Origin: Pararhodobacter sp. SW119
GTDB lineage: Bacteria > Pseudomonadota > Alphaproteobacteria > Rhodobacterales > Rhodobacteraceae
DNA: 64,000 nucleotides
Direction of reading: 5' to 3'
NCBI RefSeq assembly: GCF_017811755.1
Contig: NZ_JADDJF010000019.1
Location: 1 to 64,000, forward strand
The translations under genes and the position numbers were made by a program. The notes under the pieces are model-generated. The model was given only the letters and a program-made list of their open reading frames with translations. It had not been told where the DNA came from and ran no database searches. This document shows positions 44,728-53,933 of this stretch, one piece after another. Numbering within the stretch: position 1 is the first letter of the stretch; every line of letters starts with the position of its first letter.

Positions 44728-45846
44728 TCACTCCTTCGGGATCGGGCGGGTGCCGGCGATCTGCAGCCCGTAGGCTTCAAGCCCCACGACCTTGGGTTGC
44801 GGCGAGTTGGTCACCAGGATCAGATCGTGCAGCCCCAGCGCGGCCAGGATCTGCGCGCCCAGTCCGTACTGGCGCAGGATCTGCGGCGAATGCCCGTCGC
44901 CGCCGGCGACTTTCATCGCGGTGTCGCGCAGCAGCACGACGACGCCGCGCCCCTCGTCGGCGATGACGCGCATCGCGCCCTGTAGGTCGCCCGCGTGTTC
45001 GGCGCCGATGCCCAGCACATCCTCCAGCGGGTTGAGGGCATGCATCCGCACCAGCACCGGCGCGGGTGAGGACAGGTCGCCCTTGCTGAGGACCACATGT
45101 TCGGCGCCCTGCGTCTGGTCGGTGAAAAGCCGCATCTGCCACGTGCCGCCGTGGAGCGACGCGACCTCATGCGTTGCGGTTTCGCGCACCAGGTTGTCGT
45201 GGCGGCGGCGGTAGGCGATGAGATCGGAGATGGTGCCGATCTTGAGCCCGTGCTTCTGCGCGAAGGCCACGAGGTCGGGCAGGCGGGCCATTTCGCCGTC
45301 GTCCTTCATGATCTCGCAGATCACGCCCGAGGGGTTGAGCCCGGCGAGCCGCGAGATGTCGACCGCGGCCTCGGTATGGCCGGCGCGCACCAGCACGCCG
45401 CCTTCGCGGGCGCGCAGCGGGAAGATATGGCCGGGGGTGGCGATATCCGCGCCGGTCTTGGTCGGGTCGATGGCGACGGCGACGGTTCGGGCGCGGTCAT
45501 AGGCCGAGATGCCGGTGGTCACGCCCTCGCGCGCCTCGATCGAGACGGTGAAGGCCGTTTCGTGCCGCGAGGCGTTCTTGGTCGACATCAAGGGCAGTCC
45601 CAGTGCGTCGATGCGCGGGCCGGGCAGCGTCAGGCAGATCAGGCCGCGCCCGTGCATGGCCATGAAGTTGATCGCCTCGGGCGTGCACATCTGCGCGGGG
45701 ATGACCAGGTCGCCCTCGTTCTCGCGGTCCTCGTGGTCGACCAGGACGAACATCCGGCCGTTGCGGGCATCGTCGATGATCTCCTCGATGGAGGAGATCG
45801 CGTCGCGCCAGTTCTCCTCGACCGGGCCGGGGTTTTCGAAGGTCAT
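44728..45846 (-). CDS. ribBX: RibBX: DHBP synthase with degenerate GTP-cyclohydrolase-II-like domain
   Basis: 372 residues. The first 205 are RibB: VDHEDRENEGDLVIPAQMC with the metal-binding acidic residues, GLICLTLPG, and ATPGHIFPLRAREGGVL with HTEAAVD. The rest aligns with RibA (GTP cyclohydrolase II) but the zinc site is lost: at HSECLTGD...RCDCG of true RibA the sequence is RMHALNPLEDVLGIGAEHAG, without any cysteine. So the second domain cannot be a normal cyclohydrolase. This matches the proteobacterial RibBX variant. True RibA must be encoded elsewhere. First gene of the operon with ribH and nusB. Confidence 0.92.
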   Translation of the reverse strand: MTFENPGPVEENWRDAISSIEEIIDDARNGRMFVLVDHEDRENEGDLVIPAQMCTPEAINFMAMHGRGLICLTLPGPRIDALGLPLMSTKNASRHETAFTVSIEAREGVTTGISAYDRARTVAVAIDPTKTGADIATPGHIFPLRAREGGVLVRAGHTEAAVDISRLAGLNPSGVICEIMKDDGEMARLPDLVAFAQKHGLKIGTISDLIAYRRRHDNLVRETATHEVASLHGGTWQMRLFTDQTQGAEHVVLSKGDLSSPAPVLVRMHALNPLEDVLGIGAEHAGDLQGAMRVIADEGRGVVVLLRDTAMKVAGGDGHSPQILRQYGLGAQILAALGLHDLILVTNSPQPKVVGLEAYGLQIAGTRPIPKE

Positions 45847-46103
45847 GGGACTTCCTTTCGTCGCTCAGGTGCAGATAGCGCAAGGGGGCAGGCTGGGGAA
45901 GGGGGCGGGGTCTGCGTGCGGGCATGGCAGGTCTGCGCCAGTGCGCAGAGGCCGGGGCGCAGATCGCGCTTGAGTGAGGCGACGTGCGAGCGCTAGAATC
46001 GCGGGATGCGGGGGCCGTCATCCTGCCGTCGCGATTTCATGGCTCTCTGCGGTCGCGGCGGCCCTCCGCCGGTCCCGCACGACGCCGCCAACAGGAGAGA
46101 CAG

Positions 46104-47759
46104 ATGCCCCGTTCGCCGTTTGCCAGCCCGGCGCCCAGCCGCCGCCGTTTTCTGCAGATCGCCGGATCGACCATGCTGGTCACCGGCGCGGGTGTGTTCA
46201 GCATGGCCTCGGCCCGCGCGGGGACCGGGACGCGGCTGCACGTGCTGCACATCAACGACATGCACAGCCGGCTCGAGGAGATCTCGGGGTCGGATGCCAC
46301 CTGCTCGCCCACCGCCTCGGCCGAGGGGAGCTGTTTTGGCGGCGCGCCGCGGCTGGCCGGGGCGATCCGCGCGCGGCGCGAGGAACTGGGCGCCGAGGGC
46401 GTGCCGGTGCTGACGCTGGATGCCGGCGACCAGTCGCAAGGCACGCTCTTCTACACGACCTATCGCGGCAAGGCCGAGGTCGAAATCATGAACATGATCG
46501 GCTTCGACGCGATGACGCTGGGCAATCACGAGTTCAACAACGGCCCGGACGCGCTGGCCGAGATGCTGGCCGAGGCGGCGTTTCCGATCGTCGCCGGCAA
46601 TGTCGTGGTGCCGGAGGGCCACCCGCTGAAGGACCTGGTGCGCGATCACCTGATAGTCGAGGCGGGCGCGGCGCGGGTCGGCATCCTGGGGATCACCACG
46701 CCGGATACGGTCTTCCTGTCCTCGCCCGAGCCGGTGACGTTCGAGAACGAGACCCTGCATCTGGAGGGCGCGGTGGCGCGGCTGCGCGAAGCGGGGGTGA
46801 ACCGCATCATCGTGCTGTCGCATATGGGTTTCGTGCAGGACCAGCGCATCGCCGCCGCGGTCGAGGGGATCTCGCTGATCATCGGCGGGCATAGTCACAC
46901 GCTTCTGTCGAACACGGTCGAGGGCACGCCGGACTACGCGACGATGGTCGAAGCGCCGGACGGGCGCGCGGTGCCGATCGTGCAGGCCTATGCCTTCTCG
47001 CGCTATCTGGGCGATTTGTCGGTGGAATTCGACGAGGACGGCGCGGTGATCGCCGCCGAGGGCGACACGGTGCTGCTGGACGCGAGCTTCGAGCCGGCCG
47101 AGGACGTGGCGACGCGCGTGGCGGCGCTGGCCGGGCCGATCGAGGAGTTGAAGCGCACCGAGATCGCCGAGGTGGCCGCCTCGATCGACGGCAGCCGCGA
47201 AAGCTGCCGGGCGATGGAGTGCGAGATGGGCAATTCGGTGACCAACGCCATGCTGGAGCGCGTCGGCAATCCCGCGATCACCATAGCGCTGACCAATGGC
47301 GGCGGGCTGCGGGCGTCGCTGGAGGCGGGGATGGTGACGGTGGGGGACGTGCTGACGGTGCTGCCGTTCCAGAACACGCTTTACACGATGCAGGTGCCGG
47401 GGCGGACGCTGGTCGCGGCGCTGGAGCATGGCGTGAACGGGATCGAGGAAGGGGCGGGGCGGTTTCCGCAGGTCGCGGGGATGCGGTTCCGGCTGGACAC
47501 CGGCGTCGCGCCGAACGCGGGGCGGGTGTCCGGGGTCGAGGTGGCGACCGAAGACGGCTGGGTGCCGATCGACCCCGAGGCGAATTATGGCCTTGTTACC
47601 AACAACTTCATGGCCCGCGGCGGGGACGGCTACGCGATGCTCGCCAGCGACGGGCAGGAGGGTTACGACACCGCCATCGACATGGCCGATGCGCTGGCCG
47701 AGTACCTTGCGCGCCACGCCCCGTACAGCCCGGCGATCGAGGGGCGCATCACGCAGTAG
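46104..47759 (+). CDS. TAT-exported 5'-nucleotidase / metallophosphoesterase
   Basis: 551 residues. The TAT signal SRRRFLQIAGSTMLVTGAG is near the start. The metallophosphoesterase domain has HVLHINDMHSRLEEI (DxH), TLDAGDQSQG (GDxxxG), TLGNHEFNNG (GNHE) and GGHSHTL (GHxH), i.e. all metal ligands. The C-terminal 5'-nucleotidase domain follows from about residue 350, with NGGGLRASL and NNFMARGGDGY (substrate-stacking region). It probably dephosphorylates nucleotides in the periplasm, giving phosphate or nucleosides. ATG 46104 follows ACAGGAGAGACAG. The Pho operon lies downstream but on the other strand. Confidence 0.93.
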   Translation: MPRSPFASPAPSRRRFLQIAGSTMLVTGAGVFSMASARAGTGTRLHVLHINDMHSRLEEISGSDATCSPTASAEGSCFGGAPRLAGAIRARREELGAEGVPVLTLDAGDQSQGTLFYTTYRGKAEVEIMNMIGFDAMTLGNHEFNNGPDALAEMLAEAAFPIVAGNVVVPEGHPLKDLVRDHLIVEAGAARVGILGITTPDTVFLSSPEPVTFENETLHLEGAVARLREAGVNRIIVLSHMGFVQDQRIAAAVEGISLIIGGHSHTLLSNTVEGTPDYATMVEAPDGRAVPIVQAYAFSRYLGDLSVEFDEDGAVIAAEGDTVLLDASFEPAEDVATRVAALAGPIEELKRTEIAEVAASIDGSRESCRAMECEMGNSVTNAMLERVGNPAITIALTNGGGLRASLEAGMVTVGDVLTVLPFQNTLYTMQVPGRTLVAALEHGVNGIEEGAGRFPQVAGMRFRLDTGVAPNAGRVSGVEVATEDGWVPIDPEANYGLVTNNFMARGGDGYAMLASDGQEGYDTAIDMADALAEYLARHAPYSPAIEGRITQ

Positions 47760-47827
47760 CGCCGGACGGGGGGCGTTTCGGGTGCTCCGGCGGGGGCGAT
47801 AAGGGCCTTCCGCCGCCCGTCGGCAGG

Positions 47828-47895
47828 GGCTGGCGGGCGTATGGCAAGCGGCTGGCAAGCGTATGGCAAACGTATGGCAGTTCCGAACGGTGCGG
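47828..47895 (-). repeat. dispersed 11-bp iteron-like element, copy 3
   Basis: On the minus strand the order is GCACCGTTCGGAAC, TGCCATACGTT, TGCCATACGCT, TGCCAGCCGCT, TGCCATACGCC, then CGCCA. It differs from copy 2 at one base until the last unit. It lies between the convergent 5'-nucleotidase and DUF305 genes. Confidence 0.9.
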
Positions 47896-48199
47896 CAGGG
47901 TTCTGGTAACGGCTCAGCCTGCGAGTTTGGGGTTGTAACCAAACCGAAGAAGGGGGCGCTGCCCCCCTCTTGGCTGCGCCAGTTCACCCCCCGGGATATT
48001 TTCGGACAGGAAAAGTCCGCGGCAAGAAGGGCCAGCCCGACCTTGGCGGCGGAGCCTCTTTTCGCCGCGCGCGAAGCGCGCGGCGCCCGGGCCAACGCGA
48101 GGAAGGTTCGTGCGCGGAACGCGCACAGCCTGACGAGGGGCGGGAGAACTTCCGTTGGCTTTTTGGCCGGTCGCGGCGGGGAGGGGGCGCGGCGCGGGT
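47896..48199. other. non-coding stretch between convergent genes
   Basis: 304 bases between repeat copy 3 and the DUF305 gene. No gene is supported. It contains an isolated A/T-rich patch (GGGATATTTTCGGAC near 47994-48008). No terminator with a clear T-tract was seen. Confidence 0.4.
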
Positions 48200-48685
48200 T
48201 CAGTGGCCGTGGTTGGCCAGCCAGGTGCGCAGGAAGGCGATCTCGGCGTCCTGGTCGGCGATGATCGCTTGGGCGAGGGCGCGGATTTCGGGGTCCTGGC
48301 CATGTTCCAGCACGATCCGGGCCATGGCGATGGCGCCTTCGTGGTGGGGGATCATGCCGCGGGCGAAATCGACATCGGCGTCGCCGCTGAAGGCGATGTC
48401 CATGTCGGCATGCATCCGGTCGTTGGCTTCCAGATAGGCGCGGGTCGAGGGGGTCGCATCCGCGGGGATGTCGGGCTGCGCCGCGCCGCCGTGGTGGGCG
48501 CCGTGGCCGGTCGCATGGCCCTGGCCATGGCCTTGACCGTGCCCTTGGGTTTCCTGCTGGGTCTGGTAGTGTCCGTGACCGTGCCCTTGGCCGTGCGATC
48601 CGGCGAGCGAGGCGGCGGTCCAGCCGGTGCCGATCAGAAGGCCGGCCAGGGCGGTGGCGACGAGGGTCTTGCGGGCGGTTGTCAT
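48200..48685 (-). CDS. DUF305 family exported protein, His-rich
   Basis: 161 residues. A signal peptide ([19 protein letters not shown]) is followed by a His/Gly/Gln-rich stretch at about 30-68 (repeats of GHGQ and GHGH), likely metal-binding. The DUF305 four-helix domain has [20 protein letters not shown] and [14 protein letters not shown], whose HH is the family mark. Periplasmic. DUF305 proteins are often linked to copper or other metal handling, but the role is unknown. It lies 108 bases after phoB in the same direction. Confidence 0.9.
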   Translation of the reverse strand: MTTARKTLVATALAGLLIGTGWTAASLAGSHGQGHGHGHYQTQQETQGHGQGHGQGHATGHGAHHGGAAQPDIPADATPSTRAYLEANDRMHADMDIAFSGDADVDFARGMIPHHEGAIAMARIVLEHGQDPEIRALAQAIIADQDAEIAFLRTWLANHGH

Positions 48686-48793
48686 GGTCTGGTCCCTGCT
48701 GTGTTGCCGCTTCGGCGGCCCGATTTCAGGGATATGGGGCTTCCGGTTGCGGGAAGGTCAAGGCCCGGTTGCGCCGGAAAATTCCGTGCGCGG

Positions 48794-49486
48794 TCAATCC
48801 ATCGCGTAGCCGGCGCCGCGGACGGTGCGGATCGGGTCGGCACCGCCGTGGATGCAGAGCGCCTTGCGCAGGCGGCCGACATGGACGTCGACGGTGCGGG
48901 TGTCGATGTAGATGTCGCGCCCCCAGACGCGGTCGAGCAGCGCCTCGCGCGTCCAGACCTTGCCCTGGCGTTCCATCAGCGCGGCGAGCAGACGAAATTC
49001 GGTCGGGCCCAGGTGGACGGCCATGCCGCCACGCGTGACGCGGTAGCTTTCGGTATCCAGCCGGACGTCGCCGACCTCGAGCACGGCGCCGGCGGCGGTG
49101 GGGCGCACGCGGCGCAGGTTGGCCTTCACCCGCGCCAGCAGTTCGGCCACCGAATAGGGCTTCACGATGTAGTCGTCGGCGCCGGTGTCGAGGCCGCGGA
49201 CGCGGTCGGCCTCCTCGGACCGGGCGGAGACCATGATCACGGCCGATTGCCGGCCGCCGGCCGTGGCCTTGATCTGGCGGCAGGCCTCCAGCCCCGAGAG
49301 GCGGGGCAGCATCCAGTCGAGCAGGATCACGTCGGGCGCTTCCTCGGCCACGGCGAGCATCGCCTCCTCGCCGTCGTTGGCGGTGGCGACGCGGAAGCCC
49401 GCGGCCTTCAGGTTGTAGCTGAGCAGCGCCCGTTGCGCCGGTTCGTCATCGACCACCAGAACCAGCGGCTTCTCGGTCTCCTGCAT
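48794..49486 (-). CDS. phoB: phosphate regulon response regulator PhoB
   Basis: 230 residues. The receiver domain has VVDDEPAQ, the phosphorylated Asp in VILLDWMLPRLSG, and KPYS. The OmpR-type winged-helix domain follows, with LGPTEFRLLAALMERQGKVW, WGRDIYIDTRTVDVHVGRLR and RTVRGAGYAMD. It binds Pho boxes when phosphate is scarce. A Pho-box tandem lies upstream of pstS. Its start is 5 bases after phoU. Confidence 0.96.
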   Translation of the reverse strand: MQETEKPLVLVVDDEPAQRALLSYNLKAAGFRVATANDGEEAMLAVAEEAPDVILLDWMLPRLSGLEACRQIKATAGGRQSAVIMVSARSEEADRVRGLDTGADDYIVKPYSVAELLARVKANLRRVRPTAAGAVLEVGDVRLDTESYRVTRGGMAVHLGPTEFRLLAALMERQGKVWTREALLDRVWGRDIYIDTRTVDVHVGRLRKALCIHGGADPIRTVRGAGYAMD

Positions 49487-49490
49487 CGGA

Positions 49491-50201
49491 TCAGTCCCTC
49501 GGCATGGCGATGGTGGCGGTGGAATGGCCCTTCACGCGCGGCTCGGCCTGGGCGCCCTCGGCCACGTAGATGACGTGTTCGGCGCCGTGGGTGACCAGAT
49601 CGCCCATGCGTTCGATGTTCTTGGCGATGAAGATGTAGTGCAGGCAGGGGGTGATGTTGCGCGGGTCTTCCATCATGTGGGTGATGAATTCGCGGAAAAG
49701 CGCGTTGGTCATGTCGTCGACCTCGACATCGCGGGTGACGACATCGCGGGCGAGTGCGGCGTCGATGCGCGCGAAGGCGTCGAGCATGTCCTTGAGCATC
49801 TGCCCGACGAGGCGCGCCTGGCGGCGGAGCGCGCCTGCCGCGCCCTCGATCACCGGGCTGGCGATCAGGACGGGCACGCGCTTGGCCATGTTCTTGGCAT
49901 AATCGCCCAGCCGTTCCAGATCGCCCGCCATCTTCATCACCGCGACGGCCGAGCGCAGGTCGTCCGCCTGCGGCTGGCGCAGCGCCAGAAGGCGCACCAC
50001 CTGGCTGTTGATCTCCTCCTCGGCGGCGTCGATGACCTTGTCGCCGCGCACGACCTCGGCGGCCAGATCCTCGTCGCGGGTTTCCAGCGCGCGGGCGGCG
50101 CGCAGGATCGCCTCCTCGACATGGCCACCCATGGCCAGCACGCCCAGGCGGATGGTTTCCAGATCGCGGTCGAAGGCGGAGTTGATATGCGGCTTGGTCA
50201 T
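49491..50201 (-). CDS. phoU: phosphate signalling protein PhoU
   Basis: 236 residues, two three-helix bundles with the PhoU pattern (SAFDRDLETIRLGVLAMGG near the start; AGDLERLGDYAKNMAKR with the acidic metal-binding ExxxD motif; ERMGDLVTHGAEHVIYVAEG at the second repeat). It links the Pst transporter to PhoR and represses the regulon when phosphate is high. Between phoR and phoB, 10 bases after phoR. Confidence 0.96.
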   Translation of the reverse strand: MTKPHINSAFDRDLETIRLGVLAMGGHVEEAILRAARALETRDEDLAAEVVRGDKVIDAAEEEINSQVVRLLALRQPQADDLRSAVAVMKMAGDLERLGDYAKNMAKRVPVLIASPVIEGAAGALRRQARLVGQMLKDMLDAFARIDAALARDVVTRDVEVDDMTNALFREFITHMMEDPRNITPCLHYIFIAKNIERMGDLVTHGAEHVIYVAEGAQAEPRVKGHSTATIAMPRD

Positions 50202-50211
50202 GGGCGAGCTT

Positions 50212-51330
50212 TCATTTCACCGCAGCCTTAGCGGCGGGATGTGACGGTTCGGTGACGGTGTCGGGGGCGGGTTCGGCCGGGGTGTCGGGCGGGGCGGCCG
50301 GGAATGCGGGCAGGAGCGTGGTGAAGGTCGCCCCCGCGCCCGGCGCGCTGCGGATGCAGAGCCGGCCGCGGTGCCGGCTGAGGATGTGCTTGACGATGGC
50401 GAGACCCAGCCCGGTGCCGCCCTGCTCGCGCGAGCGTGCGCGGTCGATGCGGTAGAAACGCTCGGTCAGGCGGGGGATGTGGATCGGGTCGATGCCGTCG
50501 CCGTGGTCGGTGACGCTGATGCGCAGGACCGGCCCCTCGACCCCCGGTGCGGTGGGCAGCGTGTCGGCGAGGATCTCGATCGCGCCGCCGGTGGCGCCGT
50601 ATTTCACCGCGTTTTCCACCAGGTTGTGGTAGACCTGCACCAGCTGGTCGTAATCGCCCGGCACCTCGGGCAGGTCGTCGGGCAGGGTCAACGTGACCTT
50701 GAGGCCGGCGCTTTCGATCTGCGGGCGCAGGGCGGCGAGCGTGGCGCGCAGCACCATGTCGAGCGCGACGGGCGTGCGCGGGCGGATCTTCGCCGCCCCC
50801 TCGACGCGCGAGAGCGACAGCAGGTCGGCGACGAGGCCGGTCATCCGCTCGGCCTCGCGGGCCATGATCGCCAGGAACTCGGCACGCGCGGCGGCGTCCT
50901 GCGCGGCGGGACCCTGCAGCGTCTCGATGAAGCCGGCGAGCACGGTCAGGGGCGAGCGCAGCTCGTGGCTGACGTTGGCGACGAATTCGCGGCGCTGCGC
51001 CTCGGCGGCCTCGCGGTCGGAGACGTCGCGGAAGCTGAAGACCAGCGCGCCGGGGCCGGCGGGGCGGGCGGTGACCTGCCAGACCGTCTCGGCGCTGGTC
51101 GAGGCGGTGACGAAGCGCGCGGAAGCCCCCGCATCGCCGGCGAGCGCGCGGTCGAGCATCGCCGCGACCTCGGGCTGGCGCAGATGGGCGCGGATCTGGG
51201 CGCCGCGGATCTGGCCGCCCAGCAGTTCCGTCGCCGCCTGGTTGGCGGCCTGCACCCGCCCGTCGCGCCCGACCAGAAGCACCGGGTCGGGCAGCGCGGC
51301 GATCAGCGTGTCAACGTCGCGTGCCTGCAT
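50212..51330 (-). CDS. phoR: phosphate regulon sensor histidine kinase PhoR
   Basis: 372 residues. A PAS domain (about 10-110) is followed by the HisKA helix with FVANVSHELRSPLTVLAGF, and the ATPase with NLVENAVKYG (N-box), ITDHGDGID-like VTDHGDGI (G1), and GTGLGLAIVKHILSRH (G2). No transmembrane helix is visible at the N-terminus, so it may be soluble or rely on PstB/PhoU for membrane contact; E. coli PhoR has two helices. Placed between pstB and phoU (6 and 10 bases). Confidence 0.93.
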   Translation of the reverse strand: MQARDVDTLIAALPDPVLLVGRDGRVQAANQAATELLGGQIRGAQIRAHLRQPEVAAMLDRALAGDAGASARFVTASTSAETVWQVTARPAGPGALVFSFRDVSDREAAEAQRREFVANVSHELRSPLTVLAGFIETLQGPAAQDAAARAEFLAIMAREAERMTGLVADLLSLSRVEGAAKIRPRTPVALDMVLRATLAALRPQIESAGLKVTLTLPDDLPEVPGDYDQLVQVYHNLVENAVKYGATGGAIEILADTLPTAPGVEGPVLRISVTDHGDGIDPIHIPRLTERFYRIDRARSREQGGTGLGLAIVKHILSRHRGRLCIRSAPGAGATFTTLLPAFPAAPPDTPAEPAPDTVTEPSHPAAKAAVK

Positions 51331-51336
51331 CGTCGT

Positions 51337-52146
51337 TCATCCGAACCTCCCGGTCACATAATCATTGGTGCGGGATTTGTGCGGCCGGGTGAAGATGGTT
51401 TCGGTTTCGCCGTATTCGATGATGCGGCCCAGATACATGAAGGCGGTGTTGTCCGAGACGCGGGCGGCCTGGCTCATCGAATGGGTGACGATGACGATGG
51501 AATACTGGCCGCGCAGGTCGGTGATCAGGCTTTCGATCTTCGCCGTGGCGATCGGGTCGAGGGCCGAGCAGGGCTCGTCCATCAGCAGCACCTCGGGGTC
51601 GGAGGCGACGGCGCGCGCGATGCACAGGCGCTGCTGCTGGCCGCCCGAGAGGCCAAGCGCGCTTTCCTGCAGCCGGTCCTTCGCTTCGTCCCAGAGGGCG
51701 GCGGAGCGGAGCGCGCGTTCCACTGTCTCATCCAGGACCGACTTGCGGGTGACGCCGTCGACGCGCAGCGGGTAGGAGATGTTGTCGTAGATCGACATGG
51801 CGAAGGGGTTGGGCTTCTGGAAGACCATGCCCATGCGTTTCCTGAGCGCGATCACGTCGACGCCGGGGCCGTAGATGTCGAACCCGTCGGCGAGGATCCG
51901 GCCGTCGATGCGCAGGTCGTCGACCAGGTCGTTCATCCGGTTGAGGCAGCGCAGCATGGTTGACTTGCCGCAGCCCGAGGGTCCGATCAGGGCCGTGACC
52001 ATGCCCTTCTGGATGTCGAGGTTGCAGTCGAAGAGCGCCTGCGCCTGTCCGTACCAGAGGTTGAAATCCTTGATCTCCAGCACCGGGCCGTCGGGGCTTC
52101 GGGTGATGTGGTAGTCGGTGGGTTCGATGTCGAGGGTCGTGTTCAT
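51337..52146 (-). CDS. pstB: phosphate ABC transporter ATP-binding protein PstB
   Basis: 269 residues. Walker [10 protein letters not shown], signature [14 protein letters not shown], Walker [12 protein letters not shown], and the H-loop VTHSM are all intact. It energises phosphate import by PstA/PstC. ATG 52146 was taken since the frame beyond it runs into pstA; PstA ends 13 bases earlier. Six bases separate its stop from phoR. Confidence 0.96.
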   Translation of the reverse strand: MNTTLDIEPTDYHITRSPDGPVLEIKDFNLWYGQAQALFDCNLDIQKGMVTALIGPSGCGKSTMLRCLNRMNDLVDDLRIDGRILADGFDIYGPGVDVIALRKRMGMVFQKPNPFAMSIYDNISYPLRVDGVTRKSVLDETVERALRSAALWDEAKDRLQESALGLSGGQQQRLCIARAVASDPEVLLMDEPCSALDPIATAKIESLITDLRGQYSIVIVTHSMSQAARVSDNTAFMYLGRIIEYGETETIFTRPHKSRTNDYVTGRFG

Positions 52147-52159
52147 CTGGGTATCCGTT

Positions 52160-53920
52160 TCAGAACTGGCCGGTGGCGTAGCGGCGCTTGAGCCGGTTGC
52201 GGATGATGATGGCGGTGGCATTCATCGCCACGATCAGCGCCAGCAGCAGCAGCGTTGTGACGAAGACCATGGGCTTGCCGGCCTCGGAGTTGCGCGACTG
52301 GAAGCCCACGTCGAAGATGTGGAAGCCCAGGTGCATGAAGCTGCGGTCGAGATGGATGAAGGGGAAGAAGGTGTCGATGGGCAGGGCCGGGGCCAGCTTG
52401 ACGACGCCGACCAGCATCAGGGGTGCGACCTCGCCCGCGCCGCGCGCCATCGCCAGGATCATGCCGGTCATGATGCCGGGCAGGGCCTTGGGCAGGACGA
52501 CGTAGCGGATGGTCTGCCATTTCGACGCGCCGCAGGCGAGCGAGCCTTCGCGCATCGAGCGCGGCACGGCGGCGAGTGCTTCTTCGGAGGCGACGATGAC
52601 CACCGGGACGGTGAGCAGCGCCAGCGTCAGCGAGGCCCAGAGGATGCCGCCCTTGCCGAAGGTCGGGTTGGGCAGGTTCTCGGGGTAGAAAAGCTGGTCG
52701 ATGGTGCCGCCCATCGTGTAGGCGAAAAAGCCCAGCCCGAAGACCCCGTAGACGATGGAAGGCACGCCGGCAAGGTTGTTGACCGAGATCCGCACGATGG
52801 AGGTCAGCCGCCCCTGCTTGGCGTATTCGCGCAGGTAAAGCGCGGTGATGACGCCGAAGGGGGCCACGAAGACCACCATCAGAAGGGTCATGGCGACGGT
52901 GCCGAAGATCGCGGGCAGAACGCCACCCTGGGTGTTGGCCTCGCGCGGTTCGGCCGAGACGAATTCCCACCAGCGCGAGAAGTAGATGCCGATCTTGTCG
53001 AGAAGCGAGAGCTGGTTCGCAGCGAAGTAGCGCACGATCTGGCTGAGTTCGGTATCGACGGTGCGGCCGCCGACCTCCTCCATCTGGACGCGGTAGCGGC
53101 GGTCGTTTTCGCGGATCTCGTTGACGCGGGTCTGCAGGATCTGGAATTCGGCCTGCAACTCGGCGATGCGGGCCTGGCTGGCGGCGACGGTGGGGGCGGC
53201 GGCCTCCTCGCCCTGGCGCAGGACGGCGCGGCGCTGGTTGAGGCGTTCGCGTTCGATCTGGTGGTTGATGCGGCCGATGTCGCGCTGTTCCAACTGGCGG
53301 ATGTCGTGGAAGCGGTCGCGGGCGGCGGCCTGTTCGCGTTCCATCAGCGCCGGGTCGAAGGCGCGCGCCTCGCCGTCGATGGTCAGTCCGGCGACGCGGC
53401 CGATGAAGACGCCCCAGGTCTGGCGTTCGAAATAGTGGAAATCGGCGGGCCTGGTGACATTTGCCACCTCGAATTCCGACACCCAGCGGAAATCGTCGCC
53501 ATAGAGGTCGTAGTTGGCGGTCTGGTAGAGGGTGCGGTTGGCGAAGCCGAGGTCGCCCTCGATCTCGGCCCGCTGTTCGTCGGAGAGGCGCGGCAGAACG
53601 TCGGCGCCGACGCGGTAGGTGCCACCCCGGCGCACGACGCCTGCTAGAACATCCCCATCGCGCAGTTCGACCTGTTCGATGGGTTTCGGCCAGAAGGTGG
53701 CGATGCCGTTCCATGCGATGAATGCCAGAAAGCCCGCGATCAGGATGATCCCCAGCGCCAGCGCGCCACCGAGCGCCCAGAGCCCGGGTTCGCCCACGGC
53801 CGAGATGTCGGCCGAGAAGCGGCGCACGCGCCGGCCGCCCCTGACGCTTTCGCGCGCCGCGATCCCGGCAAGGCCGGCGCCGCCCGAGGCGGGGATGTCG
53901 TGGTCGGTGGAGGTGGTCAT
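52160..53920 (-). CDS. pstA: phosphate ABC transporter permease PstA, long form
   Basis: 586 residues, about twice the usual length of PstA. A first transmembrane helix (about 50-70) is followed by a long soluble part to about 310 (probably the DUF3333-type domain, with a coiled-coil stretch at 215-265). The permease core has [20 protein letters not shown] and the ABC-interaction [20 protein letters not shown] loop. Inner membrane. The large periplasmic part may interact with that of PstC. It lies 13 bases after pstC. Confidence 0.94.
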   Translation of the reverse strand: MTTSTDHDIPASGGAGLAGIAARESVRGGRRVRRFSADISAVGEPGLWALGGALALGIILIAGFLAFIAWNGIATFWPKPIEQVELRDGDVLAGVVRRGGTYRVGADVLPRLSDEQRAEIEGDLGFANRTLYQTANYDLYGDDFRWVSEFEVANVTRPADFHYFERQTWGVFIGRVAGLTIDGEARAFDPALMEREQAAARDRFHDIRQLEQRDIGRINHQIERERLNQRRAVLRQGEEAAAPTVAASQARIAELQAEFQILQTRVNEIRENDRRYRVQMEEVGGRTVDTELSQIVRYFAANQLSLLDKIGIYFSRWWEFVSAEPREANTQGGVLPAIFGTVAMTLLMVVFVAPFGVITALYLREYAKQGRLTSIVRISVNNLAGVPSIVYGVFGLGFFAYTMGGTIDQLFYPENLPNPTFGKGGILWASLTLALLTVPVVIVASEEALAAVPRSMREGSLACGASKWQTIRYVVLPKALPGIMTGMILAMARGAGEVAPLMLVGVVKLAPALPIDTFFPFIHLDRSFMHLGFHIFDVGFQSRNSEAGKPMVFVTTLLLLALIVAMNATAIIIRNRLKRRYATGQF

Positions 53921-53933
53921 GGCGGTCCCCGGG

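Noticed and set aside
45847-46103. FMN riboswitch before ribBX
   Set aside because: The conserved FMN-element sequences and stems are not present in the leader.
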